A DNA stretch of 23,419 nucleotides, taken from the NCBI GenBank assembly GCA_964356315.1, contig CAYHHA010000026.1, forward strand, positions 1-23,419. Direction: 5' to 3'. The notes under the pieces are model-generated. The model did no database searches. It was not told the origin of the DNA and saw nothing but the letters and a program-made list of their open reading frames with translations. Every line of letters starts with the position of its first letter. The stretch's first letter is position 1. Position numbers and translations under genes: made by a program. Below, piece by piece: positions 22,279 to 23,419 of this stretch. This DNA comes from CAYGFH01 sp964356315. GTDB taxonomy: Bacteria; Patescibacteriota; Microgenomatia; UBA10105; UBA927.

Positions 22279-22560
22279 ATGAGTTCCACGATATTAAATG
22301 TCCGCATTGATTCTAAGATAAAAAAAGAGGCAGCAAAAGTTGCTGAAACATTGGGTTTTACCTTGAGTGCTGTTGTAAACGCAACGCTCCGGAATCTCAT
22401 CAAAACCAAATCCGTTAATTTTTCTGAAAGCTACGAACCGACACCATATCTTGGCCGTATTATTAAACAGGCTGAGAAAGATCGAAAAGAGGAAAAAAAT
22501 ATGTCCCCTGCGTTTACAAATGCAAAGGATGCTATTGCATGGCTTCATAGGCAGAGATAA
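22279..22560 (+). CDS. RelB/DinJ-family antitoxin
   Basis: This 93-residue protein opens with STILNVRIDSKIKKEAAKVAE, a ribbon-helix-helix DNA-binding domain of the RelB/DinJ type, followed by LGFTLSAVVNATLRNLI. The C-terminal half is charged and probably wraps the toxin. I prefer the ATG at 22279 to an in-frame GTG at 22249, because the latter lies upstream of the -10 box and would not be transcribed from the visible promoter. The mRNA would be leaderless or nearly so. The toxin gene follows 12 bases downstream. The antitoxin-toxin complex probably binds the twin palindromes just upstream. Confidence 0.88.
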   Translation: MSSTILNVRIDSKIKKEAAKVAETLGFTLSAVVNATLRNLIKTKSVNFSESYEPTPYLGRIIKQAEKDRKEEKNMSPAFTNAKDAIAWLHRQR

Positions 22561-22572
22561 AGTAAACATATT

Positions 22573-22845
22573 GTGATTATTAAATTTCATAAAAAATTTG
22601 ATAAAGAATTATTTCGAGCTCCTCATGAGATTCAGTCGGCATTTGATATTCGATTTGATCTTTTTGTTACCAATCCGCATCATCCGCTACTTCGTAATCA
22701 TGTGTTAGCCGGGCAGTATGAAGGATGTCGAAGTATCAATATCAATGGAGATTGGAGAGCCATATATGAAGAAATTGATTCAATAAATGGCGAACCATAT
22801 ATTGAGTTTATCGCCCTCGGCGCACATAGCCAGCTGTATAAATAA
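22573..22845 (+). CDS. YafQ/RelE-family mRNA interferase toxin
   Basis: This 90-residue toxin of the RelE/ParE superfamily probably cleaves mRNA on the ribosome. HPLLRNHVLAGQYEGCRSIN (residues 37-56), NGDWRAIYE (58-66) and FIALGAHSQLYK (79-90) are the YafQ-type conserved blocks, with His and Asp residues at catalytic positions. The start is a GTG at 22573; no in-frame ATG occurs early enough. The weak start and weak ribosome-binding region would keep toxin below antitoxin. It is intact and ends 18 bases from a convergent transporter gene. Confidence 0.9.
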   Translation: MIIKFHKKFDKELFRAPHEIQSAFDIRFDLFVTNPHHPLLRNHVLAGQYEGCRSININGDWRAIYEEIDSINGEPYIEFIALGAHSQLYK

Positions 22846-22863
22846 TCAATCAATATGGGTGAT

Positions 22864-23419
22864 CTACGCAAATGACAATGCCATGATGCTTGCGGTGATG
22901 ATGATAAATCCAACATAATCTTTTGGCAGTATTTTTTCTTTCAAAAATACAACGGCAAGGATGATCACAAATCCTGGATATGATGCGGTTATCGGAGAGG
23001 CGATGGATGCAGGAGCGTACTGAAATGCAAGCCACAGAAATAGCACCGTTAGTACATTCATGAGAGATCCTACTGCCGCAAATTTATATGTTGACCAAGA
23101 ACGCAAGATGGTTGACGGCTTTGGTATGCGCTGATGTTCATATCGAAGGTACCCAAGGGCCACTGGGATTTGAGCCAGTGCCAAGCCAAAAAGAAAAGAA
23201 CTCGCAGACGTTTTATCGATGATAGATTTAGAAATCGTATCAGAAAATCCTACGGCAAGTGCTCCAAGCAGTGGCCAAATAATAAATGATTTTTTTACGA
23301 ATTCTGCTTTCGATATGGTTTTCGGCATCGATACGATGAGTGTTCCCAAAATCGTCAGGCCAACAAATACCCACTGAGCTGGATGAAGTCGTTCGTGGTT
23401 GATAAAAAATGAAAACAGT
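22864..23419 (-). CDS. EamA/DMT-family transporter, 5' end outside window
   Basis: This is the C-terminal part of a drug/metabolite-transporter permease. The frame stays open to the right edge (…INHERLHPAQWVFVGLTILG), beyond the TTG at 23349 that could be mistaken for a start. The visible 185 or so residues contain the end of the first EamA repeat (RLHPAQW…LILG-type helix) and a whole second repeat of about five helices, ending in the typical PASIASPITASYPGFVIILAVVFLKEKILPKDYVGFI-like block, where E-K-I-L precedes the last helix. The substrate cannot be predicted. It converges on the toxin gene, with no terminator hairpin visible between them. Confidence 0.9.
   Translation of the reverse strand, partial: LFSFFINHERLHPAQWVFVGLTILGTLIVSMPKTISKAEFVKKSFIIWPLLGALAVGFSDTISKSIIDKTSASSFLFGLALAQIPVALGYLRYEHQRIPKPSTILRSWSTYKFAAVGSLMNVLTVLFLWLAFQYAPASIASPITASYPGFVIILAVVFLKEKILPKDYVGFIIITASIMALSFA

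Noticed and set aside
1..23419. Recoded TGA (Gracilibacteria-type code)
   Set aside because: zwf, rpiB, HK2, the CoA fusion gene and galT end at TGA exactly where their families end, so TGA is a stop here.
1..23419. tRNA, rRNA or insertion sequence
   Set aside because: I saw no cloverleaf-type sequence, rRNA segment, transposase or terminal inverted repeats in the window, though a covariance search was not possible.

Overview
The window looks like a chromosomal segment of a Patescibacteria/CPR-type bacterium. The pointers are a small NodU-like carbamoyltransferase followed by a DUF5989-type mini-membrane protein, a single-TM protein with a LytR C-terminal domain, a four-helix-bundle protein, an RRM/glycine-rich RNA-binding protein, and short intergenic gaps packed with tandem repeats. 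Many promoters lie so close to the start codon that the mRNAs are probably leaderless. TGA, TAA and TAG all act as stops, so the code is the standard bacterial one. The phylum is an inference; no rRNA, tRNA or marker protein is present to prove it.

Region 1 (1-2900) holds the carbamoyltransferase, the DUF5989-like protein and the LytR_C protein, all cell-envelope or surface-related. Region 2 (3000-13300) is a same-strand cluster encoding an entire pentose phosphate pathway: zwf, gnd, pgl, rpiB, rpe, tkt and tal. It is interrupted by a four-helix-bundle gene, an RRM protein, a phosphoribosyltransferase-like protein and an unrecognised 212-residue protein. The cluster would turn glucose-6-phosphate into NADPH, ribose-5-phosphate and glycolytic intermediates. 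The transketolase gene has taken up related short repeats, in frame, at three places.

Region 3 (13300-20100) is the most unusual. Two soluble histidine-kinase-like proteins without recognisable sensor domains flank a redox module. The module is a NOX/ferric-reductase-type membrane flavohaem protein on the minus strand, divergent from a membrane-anchored cyclophilin whose stop overlaps the start of an exported protein with four cytochrome b5-like domains. I infer an electron route from cytosolic NAD(P)H through FAD and two membrane haems to four extracytoplasmic b5 haems, possibly fed by NADPH from the neighbouring pathway.

Region 4 (20100-23419) holds a fusion of archaeal-type phosphopantetheine adenylyltransferase with a DUF359/GTP-dependent dephospho-CoA kinase domain, a 9-bp minisatellite containing a 100-N assembly gap, a GalT-type uridylyltransferase, a RelB/YafQ-type toxin-antitoxin pair with a clear promoter/operator, and an EamA transporter cut by the right edge.

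Repeats recur across the window. Seven-base tandem units (gtagtaa, cttaaat, cccgcaa) sit between genes. A 9-base unit (aacgagaat) occurs at two loci in opposite orientations, and an 18-base unit lies inside tkt. First genes of transcription units typically have a -10 box ending about six bases before the ATG, while a few others have clear Shine-Dalgarno sites.
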